A program made the translations under genes and the position numbers. From Paramuribaculum sp. (GTDB taxonomy: Bacteria; Bacteroidota; Bacteroidia; Bacteroidales; Muribaculaceae), in assembly GCA_029052015.1 (NCBI GenBank), contig JAIDJW010000030.1, positions 1-35,085 on the forward strand: DNA of 35,085 nucleotides, given 5' to 3'. This document shows, piece by piece, positions 33,716-35,085 of this stretch (its first letter is position 1; the number at the start of each line of letters is the position of its first letter). A model generated the notes under the pieces. The model saw only the letters and a list, made by a program, of their open reading frames with translations, did not search any database and was not told where the DNA came from.

Positions 33716-35085
33716 AGCCCAATTCAAGATGTTCGATACTGAGCACCGAGCCGCTGCCTCCTGTGAAATAGTCGCCGTACTTGCTGGCGCTTGCCACCAC
33801 GAGTATATACTTAGGCACTCTCGATGTTGAGCGGTATTCCAGCTCCGCCTCGAAGTCGATGTAGCCTCCGGTGCTCTCTCCGCTCTGCATCTGCCCGTAG
33901 GCTATGACTCCGGGGTCGGCGGGGTCGAAGAGCTTGCGGCGCGCGGGGTTGGTGCGGATTTCATAGGGTTCGCTCCAGTCGCCGAGCGCACACCACACTA
34001 TGCAGGTGTCGGGTCTGCCAAGCAGGCTCTCGAAGCCTGACGAATAGTGTGAAATCGGCACGGAAGTATATTCAATCCTGCCTTTTATCTTAGTGGGATA
34101 GTGATTGAACTCCCTGCCGAATGAGAGGATGCCGTTAGTGCCCTCGGTAGCCACATAATCGCCGGCAAATAGGTTGCCCGCAGCGAGTTTGCCGAGAATA
34201 GAGATGCCGACAAACTTGGATTCGAGTCGCGCGCCGTGATAACCTGTCGGCGACGAGAGGTCATTTATGGGGGTGGTGTTGGAGGGTCCGAGGGTTGTGG
34301 CGCCCTTGTTGCCTGTGCCCCAGAAAGGAGCTGCCCCCTCTGACCAGGGACACCATATCTTGCCGTCCATCCACCAGTTTTCAAATGAGGAGTTTGGCAA
34401 CTGCACATTGCTCATGGTAGTGAATGCGGCGGGCATTGTGTACTCTTCGCCGCTGAATGCGCGCACTTCGTAAGCCGCTTCCTCAAGTAGATTGACGAGT
34501 CGAGCCGAGAAGCTGCCGCCGCTGCGGCTTATCCACTCTTCAGGCACCTGAGTCCACACATCGACTCCGCTCATGCGGTACTCGAATCCGGTAGTGCTTC
34601 CTGTCTCGGCGGTGGCATATACCCAAGCGACATTTGTCCATGCGTCCACTCTGTCGATATTCACTGTGATGTCTGTCTGCGTAACGGTAAGCGTCCATGT
34701 CTGCTCCCTGCCGAATTCGGTCACAGTCACCTCCACCGGTCGGGTGAAATCGACAGCCTTGCCCACAATGTCGGGAGTGATGACAGCCGATGCTCCTCCG
34801 AGCTTGAGTGAGCTGACAACAACATCTGTAAGAGGCAGCTCCATCGGCACCATCGCGCTCGCGGTATGGTTCTCCACATCAATAGTAGTTGTGCCTACCT
34901 GATTGCTGACAGTGAAGTAGCGCTCTATGGTCTGCTGGGCCGAGAAGGTCCAGGTGTAGTCATAGTAAAGTGCGAAGGTAAGCTCGAGAGGATTCACGAG
35001 GTCGAGCCCCTCGAGAATAGCTGCGGTGTCGGGGCATGTTGCTCCCGGGGAGAGTGTGAGCCGGGAGAGCTTCACGCATCTGATA
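33705..35085 (-). CDS. PCMD-domain (putative carbohydrate metabolism) surface protein, 5' end outside the window
   Basis: At least 460 residues. The frame stays open to the window edge, so the true start and any signal peptide are missing; a GTG at 35075 is not a likely start. The N-terminal visible half has beta-sandwich/Ig-like segments ('LELTFALYYDYTWTF…ERYFTV', 'REQTWTLTVTQT'). The C-terminal half fits the Bacteroidetes PCMD domain: 'NSSFENWW', 'KLAAGNLFAGDY', 'GREFNHYPTKIKGRIEY', 'ALGDWSEPYEIRT', 'YRSTSRVPKYILVVASASKYGDYFTGG' and 'LELGYDY' at the end. PCMD proteins are usually outer-membrane-associated and thought to bind glycans. Overlap with the sulfatase start suggests joint use on a sulfated glycan. 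Confidence 0.85.
   Translation of the reverse strand, partial: IRCVKLSRLTLSPGATCPDTAAILEGLDLVNPLELTFALYYDYTWTFSAQQTIERYFTVSNQVGTTTIDVENHTASAMVPMELPLTDVVVSSLKLGGASAVITPDIVGKAVDFTRPVEVTVTEFGREQTWTLTVTQTDITVNIDRVDAWTNVAWVYATAETGSTTGFEYRMSGVDVWTQVPEEWISRSGGSFSARLVNLLEEAAYEVRAFSGEEYTMPAAFTTMSNVQLPNSSFENWWMDGKIWCPWSEGAAPFWGTGNKGATTLGPSNTTPINDLSSPTGYHGARLESKFVGISILGKLAAGNLFAGDYVATEGTNGILSFGREFNHYPTKIKGRIEYTSVPISHYSSGFESLLGRPDTCIVWCALGDWSEPYEIRTNPARRKLFDPADPGVIAYGQMQSGESTGGYIDFEAELEYRSTSRVPKYILVVASASKYGDYFTGGSGSVLSIEHLELGYDY

Noticed and set aside
1-35085. tRNA, rRNA, insertion sequences or prophage
   Set aside because: No T-loop/anticodon arm pattern, transposase, integrase, inverted-repeat pair or structural phage gene was recognised on either strand.

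Overview
The window is a stretch of Bacteroidales chromosome. At least ten starts are preceded by the Bacteroidetes-type -7 element TAnnTTTG. Shine-Dalgarno sequences are mostly absent. Gene content is typical of the group: a secreted protein with a C-terminal 'DLSGRR…GIYIV' sorting tail, DUF4831, PPi-dependent phosphofructokinase, short-form CstA, a PCMD-domain protein, a serine-type sulfatase and a TamB-like protein. The codons are GC-rich for the phylum, which together with the sorting-tail style suggests a gut Muribaculaceae-like organism. That family-level placement is inference.

Layout. 62-4618: a very large secreted protein, alone. 4920-10916 (+): a compact run of five genes (TPR/PD40 periplasmic protein, flotillin-like FloA, CstA transporter, PHP phosphatase, catalytically dead M16 protein), probably one operon from the promoter at 4882. 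11015-13947 (+): pfp and manA, two sugar-phosphate genes, each with its own -7 box, separated by a strong terminator and a 33-bp tandem repeat. 14003-18661 (-): giant TamB-like protein converging on manA. 18662-19001: a gap with a promoter-like box and a small ORF split by an in-frame TGA. 19002-23345 (-): priA and a NUDIX hydrolase, then adk and hpt. 23571-26173 (+): nnr overlapping a DUF4831 gene, divergent from hpt. 26187-26576 (-): DUF805. 26875-30162 (+): an unknown small protein, a YbdG-like MscS channel and a double-ABC ATPase whose promoter box almost touches its ATG. 30219-31655 (-): an AT-richer Schlafen/AlbA_2 ATPase-type regulator with a GEKN repeat linker. 31794-32099 (-): a small protein with an internal duplication. 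32180-35085 (-): a serine-type sulfatase overlapping the 3' end of a PCMD-domain gene that runs off the window.

How the genes relate. Most of the window is housekeeping: replication restart (priA), nucleotide metabolism (adk, hpt, NUDIX), metabolite repair (nnr), glycolysis and mannose metabolism (pfp, manA), and envelope functions (tamB, mscS, floA). The accessory parts are the first gene, the AlbA-type gene and the sulfatase/PCMD pair, which looks like part of a glycan-use or surface-glycan locus. I found no tRNA, rRNA, CRISPR array, insertion sequence or phage module. No clearly new multi-gene system is evident. The most unusual signals are the split ORF at 18756-18989, the 33-bp repeat before manA, the terminator/promoter fusion before the NUDIX gene, the GEKN repeat and the two-fold repeated 101-residue protein.
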